A program made the translations under genes and the position numbers. A stretch of 64,000 nt of DNA from an uncultured Rhodospirillales bacterium (GTDB lineage Bacteria; Pseudomonadota; Alphaproteobacteria; Azospirillales; Azospirillaceae), in the NCBI GenBank assembly GCA_903856295.1, contig CAIOBP010000141.1, positions 1 through 64,000 on the forward strand. The letters run 5' to 3'. This document shows, piece after piece, positions 8,154 to 17,610 of this stretch. How positions within the stretch are numbered: position 1 is the first letter of the stretch; each line of letters begins with the position of its first letter. The notes under the pieces were generated by a model, which saw only the letters and a program-made list of their open reading frames with translations, ran no database searches and was not told the DNA's origin.

Positions 8154-9896
8154 ATGAACGTGTTCAAGGGGTTTCGCCAGCAGTTGCTGGCTGTGCTTGG
8201 AGAGATGGCCGGGGCGGGAGAGCTGCCGGGTGGATTGGACACCTCCCGCGTCGCGGTGGAGCCGCCGCGCGAGGCCGCTCATGGCGATGTCTCCACCAAC
8301 GCCGCCATGGTGCTGGCCGGGCAGGCCAAGGCCAATCCGCGCCAACTGGCGCCGAAGATCGCCGAGCGGCTGAAGGCGCTGCCTGGGGTCACCGGAGTCG
8401 AGGTCGCCGGGCCGGGCTTCCTCAATCTGCGCTTCACGCCGGAGTTTTGGCAGGCCCAGATCGCGGTGATCCTGCGCGCCGGGCTGGCCTATGGCGACAG
8501 CGACGCCGGGGGCGGGTTGCCGGTCAATGTCGAATATGTCTCGGCCAACCCGACCGGGCCGCTCCATGCCGCCCACGCGCGCGGCGCGGTGGTCGGCGAT
8601 GCCCTGGCCAACCTGCTGGAAAAGGCCGGGTTCGCGGTCACCCGCGAATATTACATCAACGACGCCGGGGCCCAGGTCGATGTGCTCGGGCGCTCGGCCT
8701 ATTTGCGCTATCGCGAGGCGCTGGGCGAGAGCATCGGCGAGATTCCGGCCGGGCTCTATCCCGGCGAGTATCTCAAGGAGGTCGGGCAGGTGCTGGCGGC
8801 CCGCGATGGCCGGCGCTGGCTGGAGGCTCTCGAGTCGGAGTGGCTGCCGGCGGTGCGCGACTTCGCCATCGACGCCATCATGGTCGGGATCAAGGAGGAT
8901 TTGACCGCTCTCGGGGTCGGCATCCAGGTGTTCAGCTCCGAGCGGGCGCTGGTGGCGGCGGGGGCGGTGCGGGCGGCGTTCGACACCCTGACGGCGCGCG
9001 GCCTGATTTACGAGGGCGTGCTCGAGCCGCCCAAGGGCAAGGTGCCCGACGATTGGGAGCCGCGTCCGCAAACCCTGTTCCGGGCGACGCAGTTCGGCGA
9101 CGATGTCGACCGGCCGCTGCGCAAATCCGACGGTTCCTGGACCTATTTCGCCAACGATATCGCCTATCATCTCGATAAGTACCGCCGTGGCGCGCGGGTG
9201 CTGATCGATGTCTGGGGCGCCGACCATGGCGGCTACATCAAGCGCATGCAGGCGGCGACAACGGCGATCACCGAGGGCGGCGCGGCGCTCGACGTCAAAA
9301 TCTGCCAGCTGGTTCATTTGATGGACAATGGCGTGCCGGTCAAGATGTCGAAGCGGGCCGGGACCTTCGTCACCCTGCGCGACGTCATCGAGCGGGTCGG
9401 GGCCGATGTCGTGCGCTTCATCATGTTGACCCGGCGCAACGATCAGACCCTGGAGTTCGATTTCGCCAAGGTCACCGAGCAATCCAAGGACAATCCGGTC
9501 TTTTACGTCCAGTATTGCCATGCGCGCTGCCGGTCGGTGCTGCGCCATGCCGGCGAACCGGACGCGGAGATGCTGGCCGCCGAGGCGCCGCTCGATCGGC
9601 TTTCCAGCCCCGAGGAGTTGGAACTGATCCGTCTGCTCGCCGGTTGGCCGCGCCTGGTCGAGGCGGCGGCTGAGGCACATGAGGCGCACCGCGTCGCCTT
9701 TTTCCTCTATGACCTCGCTGCGGGCTTCCATGCACTCTGGAACAGGGGTAAGGACGATACGACATTGCGGTTCCTGGTCGAGGGCGATCCTGGGTTGAGC
9801 CGGGCGCGTCTCGCCCTGGTCAAGGCGGTGGCCACGGTGATCGCTTCGGGATTGAGGGTGATCGGCGTCGCGCCGGTGGAGGAGTTGCGGTCGTGA
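8154..9896 (+). CDS. argS: arginyl-tRNA synthetase
   Basis: [37 protein letters not shown] and [25 protein letters not shown] motifs. Confidence 0.97.
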   Translation: MNVFKGFRQQLLAVLGEMAGAGELPGGLDTSRVAVEPPREAAHGDVSTNAAMVLAGQAKANPRQLAPKIAERLKALPGVTGVEVAGPGFLNLRFTPEFWQAQIAVILRAGLAYGDSDAGGGLPVNVEYVSANPTGPLHAAHARGAVVGDALANLLEKAGFAVTREYYINDAGAQVDVLGRSAYLRYREALGESIGEIPAGLYPGEYLKEVGQVLAARDGRRWLEALESEWLPAVRDFAIDAIMVGIKEDLTALGVGIQVFSSERALVAAGAVRAAFDTLTARGLIYEGVLEPPKGKVPDDWEPRPQTLFRATQFGDDVDRPLRKSDGSWTYFANDIAYHLDKYRRGARVLIDVWGADHGGYIKRMQAATTAITEGGAALDVKICQLVHLMDNGVPVKMSKRAGTFVTLRDVIERVGADVVRFIMLTRRNDQTLEFDFAKVTEQSKDNPVFYVQYCHARCRSVLRHAGEPDAEMLAAEAPLDRLSSPEELELIRLLAGWPRLVEAAAEAHEAHRVAFFLYDLAAGFHALWNRGKDDTTLRFLVEGDPGLSRARLALVKAVATVIASGLRVIGVAPVEELRS

Positions 9897-9909
9897 GGTG
9901 TGAAACACC

Positions 9910-10935
9910 ATGAGCCGGTGGCACGAAAGAGATTTCGAGGCGGAAGACGAGGCGGAGTATCCGCGCCGTCGGGCAGGGGGCGGGCTGTGGGCCGGCCTGG
10001 CCAAGCTCGGCTTCGTCGTGGGCGCGGTTACGATTGTCGCGGGCAGCGTCTGGTTTGGCTTCCGCCATTCGGCCGGCATCTCCGACGAGGCGTCGCTGCC
10101 GCTGATCAAGGCCGATCCCCGGCCGCTGAAATCCCGCCCCGCCCAGCCCGGCGGCATGGAAGTGCCCAATCAGGATAAGCTGGTGTTCGACCGGCTGGAT
10201 CCCGGTGCCGCGCCGCCGATGGTCGAGCGCCTGTTGCCGCCGCCCGAGGCGCCGCTGCCCCGGCCGGTGGCTCCGGTGACGCCGCCGCCGTCCGCCGAGG
10301 GCGCTCCCGGCAAGACCGCCTCGCGCACCGCCATCGATACCGTGATGGCGCCGCCGCCGATGCCGCTGCGCTCCGGGTTGCCGGGCGAGGTCTCGCCGGC
10401 GACTCAGCAGATGCCGGATGTGGCGCCGCCGCCGCTGCCGTTGGCGGTTGTGCCCGCCAGCCCCGCGCCTCCGGCCGCCGGGGCCAAGCCCGGGACCGTG
10501 CCTGGGGCCGGGAGCAAGCCGGCGACTTCGCCGCCGCTGGCGCTCAAGCCGGGCGCCCTACCGCCGACCACGGCCAAGTCGGCGACCACGCCGCCACTGG
10601 CGCTCAAGCCGGGGGTCACGCCGCCGGCCACGACCAAGCCGGCGACCACGCCGCCGCAGAGTGTGGGCAAGCCGACGCCGCTGACCGGTGGCTCCGTGCG
10701 CGTCCAGGTCGGCGCCGTTCTCAGCGAGGCCGATGCCCGGGGGGAATGGAAGCGGTTGCAGAGCCGGCATCCGGAATTGTTGGGTGGGTTGTCCCTGACC
10801 GTGACCCGTGTCGATCTCGGTGAAAAAGGTGTCCGTTTCCGTCTTCAGGGTGGGCCGGTCGATGAGGCGCGCGCGCGTTTCATCTGCGACCAGCTCAAAG
10901 GCCAAAACCTCGGGTGTCAGCTTGCCCGCAATTGA
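9910..10935 (+). CDS. SPOR-domain protein with Pro/Ala-rich linker
   Basis: Single TM near the N-terminus, low-complexity linker, C-terminal SPOR-like GGSVRVQVGAVLSEADARGEWKRLQSRHPELLGGLSLTVTRVDLG; follows argS. Confidence 0.85.
   Translation: MSRWHERDFEAEDEAEYPRRRAGGGLWAGLAKLGFVVGAVTIVAGSVWFGFRHSAGISDEASLPLIKADPRPLKSRPAQPGGMEVPNQDKLVFDRLDPGAAPPMVERLLPPPEAPLPRPVAPVTPPPSAEGAPGKTASRTAIDTVMAPPPMPLRSGLPGEVSPATQQMPDVAPPPLPLAVVPASPAPPAAGAKPGTVPGAGSKPATSPPLALKPGALPPTTAKSATTPPLALKPGVTPPATTKPATTPPQSVGKPTPLTGGSVRVQVGAVLSEADARGEWKRLQSRHPELLGGLSLTVTRVDLGEKGVRFRLQGGPVDEARARFICDQLKGQNLGCQLARN
10513..10674 (+). repeat. 60-bp (20-aa) tandem repeats within the SPOR-protein linker
   Basis: SKPATSPPLALKPGALPPTT / AKSATTPPLALKPGVTPPAT / TKPATTPPQSVGKP. 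Confidence 0.8.
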
Positions 10936-10978
10936 TCGCTCCCCCCGTGCCGGCGTTGCTCCGGCCGTGCCCAAAGCC

Positions 10979-12052
10979 ATGGTGTTCGGCTGCACCGGGA
11001 CCGTGCTCCTGCCCGAGGAGCGCGCGTTCTTCGCCGAAACCAATCCGCTCGGCTTCATCCTGTTCAAGCGCAATGTCGAATCGCCGGAGCAGGTCAAGAC
11101 CCTGATCGGCGATTTGCGCGCCGCGGTCGGCCGCGAGGACGCGCCGGTGCTGATCGATCAGGAGGGCGGCCGGGTGGCGCGGTTGCGTCCGCCCGACTGG
11201 CCGGCTCACCCGCCGGCCCGCTGCATCGGCGCCCTGGCCGAACAAAACCACGAGGCCGGACGCGAGGCGGCGTGGCTGAACGGCCGTCTGCTGGCGGCGA
11301 TGCTCCACGATCTCGGGATTACGGTGGATTGCACCCCGGTCTGCGACGTGCCGGTGCCCCACGCCCATGACGTGATCGGCGACCGCGCGTTTTCCGAGAA
11401 TCCGGATCTGGTCAGTTTTCTCGCCCGCGCCTGCTGCGATGGCCTGCTGGCCGGTGGTGTGCTGCCGGTGATCAAGCATATTCCGGGACATGGCCGCGCC
11501 CGCACCGACAGTCACGCGGAGTTGCCGGTGGTCGAGGAGACCCGCCGGGAGCTGGACATCACCGACTTCGTGCCCTTCCGCGAACTGGCCGATCAGGCGA
11601 TGGGCATGGTCGCCCATGTCGTCTATCGCGCCATCGATCCCGAGCATCCGGCCAGCACCTCGCCGATCGTGATCGGTCAGGTGGTGCGCCAGCAACTCGG
11701 GTTCGACGGGCTGCTGTTCAGCGACGATCTCTCGATGGGCGCCCTGCACGGCTCGCCGGCCACCCGGGCGCTGGCGGTGCTGGAGGCGGGGTGCGACATC
11801 GCGCTGCACTGCAACGGCACCATGGCGGAGATGCGCGAGGTCGCGGCGGTGACGCCGCCGCTCGAGGGAGAGGCCGGCATCCGCTGGGAGCGGGCGCGGC
11901 TGGCCCTCAGGCCGCCGCAGCCGATGATCCTGGCCGAGGCGCGCGGGCGTTTGGCCAAGCTGCTGGAAGCGGTGCGTCTCGATGCCGCGACCGGCGACTG
12001 GGTGGCGGCGGGCACCGACCCCACCGAGTATCCGGCGCAGGTTGCGGGCTGA
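10979..12052 (+). CDS. nagZ: beta-N-acetylhexosaminidase (GH3)
   Basis: GFILFKRNVESPEQVKTLIGDLRAAVGREDAPVLIDQEGGRVARLRPPDWP ... VIKHIPGHGRARTDSHAELPVV. Confidence 0.95.
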   Translation: MVFGCTGTVLLPEERAFFAETNPLGFILFKRNVESPEQVKTLIGDLRAAVGREDAPVLIDQEGGRVARLRPPDWPAHPPARCIGALAEQNHEAGREAAWLNGRLLAAMLHDLGITVDCTPVCDVPVPHAHDVIGDRAFSENPDLVSFLARACCDGLLAGGVLPVIKHIPGHGRARTDSHAELPVVEETRRELDITDFVPFRELADQAMGMVAHVVYRAIDPEHPASTSPIVIGQVVRQQLGFDGLLFSDDLSMGALHGSPATRALAVLEAGCDIALHCNGTMAEMREVAAVTPPLEGEAGIRWERARLALRPPQPMILAEARGRLAKLLEAVRLDAATGDWVAAGTDPTEYPAQVAG

Positions 12053-12060
12053 GCGCGGGG

Positions 12061-12762
12061 ATGGACGTCGGCCACATTCTGTTCGACCTGTCGGCGGCGG
12101 CGCTGCCGGTGATTCTGGGCATCACCCTCCACGAGGCCGCGCACGGCTTCGCCGCCTGGAGGCTGGGCGACGATACCGCCTGGCAGCTCGGCCGGGTGTC
12201 GTTCAATCCGATTCGTCACATCGACCCGATGGGCACGCTGGTGCTGCCGGCGCTGATGTATGGCGCCAGCGGCTTTCTGTTCGGCTGGGCCAAGCCGGTG
12301 CCGGTGAACTTCGCCCGTCTGCGCCAGCCCAGGCGCGACATGGTGTGGGTGGCGCTGGCCGGGCCGGGGATCAACGTCGTGCTGGCGCTGCTGTCGGCCT
12401 ACCTGCTGACCTGGGTGGACGAGCTGCCGCGTGCCGTCCAGTCCTGGTCGGTGCTGGCGCTGTTGACCTCGGTGCAAATCAACGTCGTGCTGGCGGTGTT
12501 CAACCTGATTCCGATCCCGCCCCTCGATGGCGGCCGGGTGGCGGTGGGGTTGCTGCCGGTGCCGCTGGCCATCCGGCTGGCCCGGATGGAGCGGGCGGGC
12601 ATGCTGCTGCTGTTGTTCGCCTTCATCATTCTGCCCCTGGTCGGGTCCCAGACCGGCCTGCGGCTCGACGTGTTTTCCGTTATCCTGACCCCGCTGGTCG
12701 ATTGGGCGTCCAACCTTATCTGCGGACTGTTTGGCATTCCCATTCATTTCGGCGGTTACTGA
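12061..12762 (+). CDS. site-2 protease-type M50 family metalloprotease
   Basis: ITLHEAAHGFAAWRLGD (HExxH), FNPIRHIDPMGTLVLP, FNLIPIPPLDGGRV. Confidence 0.9.
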   Translation: MDVGHILFDLSAAALPVILGITLHEAAHGFAAWRLGDDTAWQLGRVSFNPIRHIDPMGTLVLPALMYGASGFLFGWAKPVPVNFARLRQPRRDMVWVALAGPGINVVLALLSAYLLTWVDELPRAVQSWSVLALLTSVQINVVLAVFNLIPIPPLDGGRVAVGLLPVPLAIRLARMERAGMLLLLFAFIILPLVGSQTGLRLDVFSVILTPLVDWASNLICGLFGIPIHFGGY

Positions 12763-12768
12763 GGAGCG

Positions 12769-13566
12769 GTGGCGATGGCGGCGGCTGAGGAGTTCGTCGA
12801 GGACGTCCGCGACGGCAGCCCGACCAATCCCGAGCAGCTGGTGCTGGCCCTCGATGGCTTCGAAGGGCCGATCGATCTGCTGCTCACCCTGGCCCGCGAT
12901 CAGAAGGTCGATCTCACCCGCATTTCGATTTTGCAGCTGGCCGACCAGTTTCTCGAATTCGTGGCGGTGGCGCGGCGGGTGCGCATCGAGCTGGCCGCCG
13001 ATTACTTGGTGATGGCGGCGTGGCTGGCCTACCTCAAGTCGCGGCTGCTGCTGCCCGAACCCGAGAGTTCCGACGAGGAGCCGGGCGGCGCCGAAATGGC
13101 GGCGGCGCTGGCCTTTCAGCTCCAGCGTCTGGAGGCGATGCGCGGCGTCGGCGCGCGGCTGATGGCCCGGCCCCAGCTCGGCCGCGACATTTTCGTCCGG
13201 GGCGCTCCCGAGGGGCTGGAGGTGGAAAAGACCCCGGTGCTCGAGGTGACCCTCTACGACCTGCTCAAAGCCTATGGCGAGCACCGGCGGCGTCAGGAGA
13301 CCTCGACCCTGACCATCCGGCCGCTGGATCTCTATTCGCTTGAGGATGCGCTGTCCCGGCTTTCCAAGCTGCTGGGCTCGCTGCCCGACTGGGCGACCCT
13401 GTCCTCGTTTCTGCCCGTGAACGCCGACGGCTCGTTGCGCAGCCGCTCGGCCCTGGCCGCGACCTTCGCGGCGAGCCTGGAACTGGTCAAGGAAGGCCGG
13501 ATCGAATTGCGGCAGGATGGCGCCTTCGGGCCGATCTGGCTGCGGCGCGTGCCGCCGGTAAGGTGA
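12769..13566 (+). CDS. scpA: segregation and condensation protein A
   Basis: LVLALDGFEGPIDLLLTLARDQKVDLTRISILQLADQFLEFV. Confidence 0.93.
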   Translation: MAMAAAEEFVEDVRDGSPTNPEQLVLALDGFEGPIDLLLTLARDQKVDLTRISILQLADQFLEFVAVARRVRIELAADYLVMAAWLAYLKSRLLLPEPESSDEEPGGAEMAAALAFQLQRLEAMRGVGARLMARPQLGRDIFVRGAPEGLEVEKTPVLEVTLYDLLKAYGEHRRRQETSTLTIRPLDLYSLEDALSRLSKLLGSLPDWATLSSFLPVNADGSLRSRSALAATFAASLELVKEGRIELRQDGAFGPIWLRRVPPVR

Positions 13567-13570
13567 AGAG

Positions 13571-14293
13571 ATGAGTGAAGAAAACCAAGAGCTTGCCAAC
13601 GAGGACCCGCCGGCCCCGGCCCCGGAACCGGCCCTGTATCCGGATGTCGAAGACGAAGATGAAGATGAAGACGAAGCAGGCGAGGCCGACGCGCCGCCGC
13701 CATTGCTGTTGCAGGACCGCGATGTGCAATTGCGCCTGCTCGAGGCGCTGCTGTTCGCGGCCACCGAGCCGCTGGAAGAGCCGGTGCTGGCCGCGCGCTT
13801 TCCCGAGGGCGTCGATGTCGGGTCGTTGCTGGAAGAAACGCGCGGCCGCTATGCCGGGCGGGGCGTCGAGCTGGTGCGCATGGACCGGCGTTGGGCGTTT
13901 CGCACCGCCCCAGATCTCGCGCCCTATCTGCGGCTGAAGGAGGATGTCCAGCGCAAGCTGTCGCGGGCGGCCATCGAGACCCTGGCCATCATCGCCTATC
14001 ACCAGCCGGTGACCCGGGCCGAAATCGAAAGCATCCGGGGCGTGGCCACCAGCAAGGGCACCCTCGATCTGCTGATGGAAAACAACTGGATCAAGCCCGG
14101 CCGGCGGCGCGAGACCCCGGGCCGGCCGCTGACCTGGGTCACCACCGAGTATTTCCTCGATCACTTCAGTTTGTCTTCGCTGCGCGATCTGCCCGGCGTC
14201 GAAGATTTGCGCGCCGCCGGTATGCTCGACGCCCGCCCGGTGCTGGCCGCCTTCCGCGATACGTCCGAGGATAAGAGCAGCAGCGAGGATTAG
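13571..14293 (+). CDS. scpB: segregation and condensation protein B
   Basis: RLLEALLFAATEPLEEPVLAARFPE ... ETLAIIAYHQPVTRAEIESIRGVATSKGTLDLLMENNWIKPGRRRETPGRPLTWVTTEYFLDHF. Confidence 0.95.
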   Translation: MSEENQELANEDPPAPAPEPALYPDVEDEDEDEDEAGEADAPPPLLLQDRDVQLRLLEALLFAATEPLEEPVLAARFPEGVDVGSLLEETRGRYAGRGVELVRMDRRWAFRTAPDLAPYLRLKEDVQRKLSRAAIETLAIIAYHQPVTRAEIESIRGVATSKGTLDLLMENNWIKPGRRRETPGRPLTWVTTEYFLDHFSLSSLRDLPGVEDLRAAGMLDARPVLAAFRDTSEDKSSSED

Positions 14294-14406
14294 GGGTCTG
14301 GGGCCGTTGGCCCCAGCGGGGTCCAGGGGCGGAGCCCCCTGGTCGCCGAAGGCAAGGCCAGGGCTCTGCCCTGGACCCGCCAAAGGCCGGGGGCCTTTGG
14401 AAACCG
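14293..14406. repeat. intergenic palindromic repeat family, full-length copy
   Basis: GGTCCAGGGGCGGAGCCCCCTGG...CCAGGGCTCTGCCCTGGACCCGCCAAAGGCCGGGGGCCTTTGGAAACC; reverse-complement-related copy at 31840-31951. Confidence 0.85.
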
Positions 14407-14412
14407 GGACGT

Positions 14413-14814
14413 TTATAGCGGGGGGGCTACGGCGTCGATGCGGGCCTTGAGTTGGTTGAGGGCGACCGGCTTGACCAGATAGCCGCTGGCGGCCAGCTCC
14501 TTGGCGGTGATCACGGTTTCCGAGCCGGCGTCGGCGGTCAGCATCACCACCGGAGTGGCGGCGATGGCGGCGATCTTCACCGCCCGCACCTGACGCAGGA
14601 ACTCCAACCCGCCGATCGGTTTCATGTGAATGTCGCAAAATACGATGTCGGGGCGGGTGCGCAGCAGTTCCAGCAGGCCGTCCTTGCCGTTGGCGGCCTC
14701 GGCGATCGAGCGGATGCCGATCTGGTGCAATTGCTGGCGGATCAACTGGCGAGTATAGGCCTCGTCCTCGACCAGCAGCACCTTCAGTTTTTCATAGTCG
14801 ATGGCGTTCGCCAT
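14413..14814 (-). CDS. CheY-like response regulator
   Basis: LKVLLVEDEAYTRQLIRQQLHQIGIRSIAEAANGKDGLLELLRTRPDIVFCDIHMKPIGGLEFLRQVR. Confidence 0.95.
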   Translation of the reverse strand: MANAIDYEKLKVLLVEDEAYTRQLIRQQLHQIGIRSIAEAANGKDGLLELLRTRPDIVFCDIHMKPIGGLEFLRQVRAVKIAAIAATPVVMLTADAGSETVITAKELAASGYLVKPVALNQLKARIDAVAPPL

Positions 14815-14817
14815 GGC

Positions 14818-17517
14818 TCATCTCCGTGATGTGAGGGGACCGGTTGCCGCCGCCAGCTCCTCGTGGGTCGCGGGCAGCAGGCTGGCCATGAGGGTCGCGG
14901 TGTCGAGATCGCCGGCATCGAGGCAGTCCTGGACGTCGGCCGCCAACTGGGCGAGGCGGGTCGCGCCCACCGAGGCGGCGGCGCCTTTCAGGGCGTGGGC
15001 GGCGTCGCGGGCGGTGGCGAGATCGGCTTCGCACAGCGCCGCGTTGATCGCCCCGAGCATCGCCGGCACCCCGGCGACGAAATCACCGAGAAAGCCCAGG
15101 GAGTCGGGGCCGAGATCGCCGAAGGATTCGATCAGCCGGCCGGTGTCGAAAATCGCCGGATCGATGGCGGCGGCCGGAGCCGGAGCCGGCGCGGCGGTGG
15201 CGGTCGCGGCACTCCGGACCGGCTCGGGCTCGGGCGTCCGGCGCAGCGCCGCGGCGCCGGGCAGCAGCCGTTCCAGGGTCTCGGCCAGCGCCTTGCTGTC
15301 GATCGGTTTGGTCAGATAGCCATCCATGCCGGCCTCCAGGCACTCCTCTTCGGTGCCGGCCAGGGCGTCGGCGGTCAGGGCGACGATCGGCAACCGGGCG
15401 CTCGTGCCGGCCTCGGTGCCCCGGATCGCGCGGGTCAGCTCGAACCCGTCCATTTCGGGCATGTGGAAGTCGGTGAGCAGCAGGCCATGGCCGCCGCGTT
15501 CCAGCAGCCGCAGCGCCTCCAGCCCGTTGGCCCCGACCTCGTGAGCGTAGCCGAGCCGGGTCAGCAGACGCTTGATCACCACCTGATTGGTGGCGTTGTC
15601 CTCGGCGACCAGCACCAGCGCCCCCGCCGCCCGCGCCTCTGCGAGCGGTGGCGGCGCCCAGGCCATGGCGCCGTCGCCCCCTTGCCGCCGGTCGAGCCGC
15701 GCCCGGCCCAGCGCCGCCGCGATGGTGAACCACAACCGCCGGCGTCCGACCGGCAGGGTCAGGGCGGCGAAGGCGCGATCCCGCTCCGCCATCGCCAGGT
15801 CGGCCCGGCCGCCGGCCAGAATCACCGGCACCCCGCCGGCCGCCGCGCCCCCGGTCCCGGCCCGGAGCAGCAGCACCTGGGCACCGGAGGTTTGAACCGT
15901 CACCCCCGCCGCCGCGAGCAACCGGCCGAGCACCCGCGTCTGGGCCTCGTCGAAGCCGGACAGGCCGACCACGGCGTCGTCGATGGCGATTTCGGGCTGG
16001 AGCGGTGCCGGGTCGAGCGGCTCCAGGGGCAGTTCGAACCAGAAGCACGAGCCCTCGCCCGGCCGGGAGCTGACGCCGATCTCGCCGCCCATCAGCAGGC
16101 AGAGGCGCAGGCAGATCGACAGTCCCAGGCCGGTGCCGCCATATTTGCGCGCCGTCGAGCTGTCGGCCTGGACGAACGGGCGGAACAGCCGCTCCTGCTG
16201 GGCCTCGGTGAGACCGATGCCGGTATCGCGAACCTCGAAGCGCACGCCCCCGGAAGCCGCGGCAACCGCCAGGGTGACGCTGCCGGTCTCGGTGAATTTG
16301 ACGGCGTTGCCCATCAGGTTGAGCAGCACCTGCCGGATGCGGGTGGGGTCGCCGGCGAAGCGGTCGGGCAGGGCGGGGTCGGCATCGAGCACCAGCGCCA
16401 GCCCGCGCTCATCGGCCCGCGCCCCGACCAACTCGGCGGTGCCCTCGACCAGATCGGCGAGCGAGAACGGCACGCGCTCGATTTCCAGCCGTCCGGCCTC
16501 GATCTTGGAGAAGTCGAGAATGTCGTTGATGATGGTCAGCAGCGCCTGGGCCGACTGGCGGATCACCGTCGACATGCTGCGCTGATCCTCGGTGAGGTCG
16601 CTCTGATCCAGCAATTCGGCCATCGACATCACGCCATTCATCGGCGTGCGGATTTCATGACTCATCATGGCCAGGAAGGAGGATTTGGCGCGGGTCGCCT
16701 CCTCGGCCTTGTCCCGCGCCTCGGCGAGGTCGACGGTCATGCCCTTGAGGGTGCGGGCATTGTCGCGGAAGGCGGCCAGCGCCTTGGCCAGGGCGCCGAT
16801 CTCGTCGCTCCGGCCGGTCGAGGGCACCTCATGCTCGAGATCGCCCCCGGCGACCGCCGACATGGCGTCGGTCATTTCGCCCAGCGGCCGGATCACCCGC
16901 TGGCGGATGGTGGAGAACGCGCCGGCGAAGGCCAGCGCCGCCACCACCAGCAGCCCGATCAGCCAGCCGCGCTGCTCGCCGATCGCCCGGGTCGACGCCT
17001 CGAAAATCGTCTGGCCGGCGTGGTCCTGCTGCTCGGTCAGGCGCTCGATCACCGAGAGCAGCGGGTTGATCGACGGGTACATCACCCGCGCGACATAGGT
17101 GGTCAGTCCGGCGACATCCTGCCCGGCCAGAATGTCGGCCAGCTCGTCGAGGGCGGCGTTGGCCTCGGCCATCCGCGCCTCGGCCTCTTCGACCAGCACG
17201 ACCGCAGTACGGCCCTCGACCCGGTCGCGGTAGTCGGCCCAGGCGGGCGCGATGCGCTCGCGGCCCCGGCGCACCACCTGCTCGCCTTCCTCCCAGGTCA
17301 AATCCCCCGTGCGCACCCGCACCGCCGTGACGATGCCGGCGTTGGTGTAGCCGTCGGACACGGTTTTCAGGTCCAGCGAGGGCAGCAAGGCGTGGCCATA
17401 CAGCTGATCGACCAGGGTTTGCGACAACCCCACCGCCCAGACGCTGCCCAGGGCCAGCGCCACCATCAGCACCGCGATCGCGGCCAGGGTCGAATAGGCC
17501 CGCCCCCGAATACTCAT
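14818..17517 (-). CDS. hybrid sensor histidine kinase (HAMP-HisKA-HATPase_c-REC-Hpt)
   Basis: SHEIRTPMNGVMSMAELL, KYGGTGLGLSICLRLCLLMGGEIGV, LLTDFHMPEMDGFELTRAIRG, C-terminal AAHALKGAAASVGATRL Hpt. Confidence 0.95.
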   Translation of the reverse strand: MSIRGRAYSTLAAIAVLMVALALGSVWAVGLSQTLVDQLYGHALLPSLDLKTVSDGYTNAGIVTAVRVRTGDLTWEEGEQVVRRGRERIAPAWADYRDRVEGRTAVVLVEEAEARMAEANAALDELADILAGQDVAGLTTYVARVMYPSINPLLSVIERLTEQQDHAGQTIFEASTRAIGEQRGWLIGLLVVAALAFAGAFSTIRQRVIRPLGEMTDAMSAVAGGDLEHEVPSTGRSDEIGALAKALAAFRDNARTLKGMTVDLAEARDKAEEATRAKSSFLAMMSHEIRTPMNGVMSMAELLDQSDLTEDQRSMSTVIRQSAQALLTIINDILDFSKIEAGRLEIERVPFSLADLVEGTAELVGARADERGLALVLDADPALPDRFAGDPTRIRQVLLNLMGNAVKFTETGSVTLAVAAASGGVRFEVRDTGIGLTEAQQERLFRPFVQADSSTARKYGGTGLGLSICLRLCLLMGGEIGVSSRPGEGSCFWFELPLEPLDPAPLQPEIAIDDAVVGLSGFDEAQTRVLGRLLAAAGVTVQTSGAQVLLLRAGTGGAAAGGVPVILAGGRADLAMAERDRAFAALTLPVGRRRLWFTIAAALGRARLDRRQGGDGAMAWAPPPLAEARAAGALVLVAEDNATNQVVIKRLLTRLGYAHEVGANGLEALRLLERGGHGLLLTDFHMPEMDGFELTRAIRGTEAGTSARLPIVALTADALAGTEEECLEAGMDGYLTKPIDSKALAETLERLLPGAAALRRTPEPEPVRSAATATAAPAPAPAAAIDPAIFDTGRLIESFGDLGPDSLGFLGDFVAGVPAMLGAINAALCEADLATARDAAHALKGAAASVGATRLAQLAADVQDCLDAGDLDTATLMASLLPATHEELAAATGPLTSRR

Positions 17518-17525
17518 CGTTCGTC

Positions 17526-17583
17526 CCCCGAAGGCCAGGGCTCTGCCCTGGACCCGCCAAAGGCTGGCGGCTTTTGGAAACCA
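17526..17583. repeat. intergenic palindromic repeat family, partial copy
   Basis: CGAAGGCCAGGGCTCTGCCCTGGACCCGCCAAAGGCTGGCGGCTTTTGGAAACCATGAC. Confidence 0.85.
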
Positions 17584-17610
17584 TGACTGGTTTCTGTCAT
17601 TGTCAGCCTC

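Noticed and set aside
7611-10169. 852-aa minus-strand ORF
   Set aside because: Antisense shadow of argS and neighbours in GC-rich DNA; low-complexity Arg/Pro/Asp/His-rich translation.
10404-10684. Repeat-rich DNA resembling a satellite or CRISPR-like array
   Set aside because: It is in-frame coding repeats of the SPOR-protein Pro/Ala linker, not spacer-repeat architecture.
11677-13764. 695-aa minus-strand ORF
   Set aside because: Overlaps nagZ, M50 protease and scpA on the opposite strand; all three have clear family motifs.
14863-17586. 907-aa plus-strand ORF
   Set aside because: Antisense shadow of the hybrid histidine kinase; no domain-like sequence.
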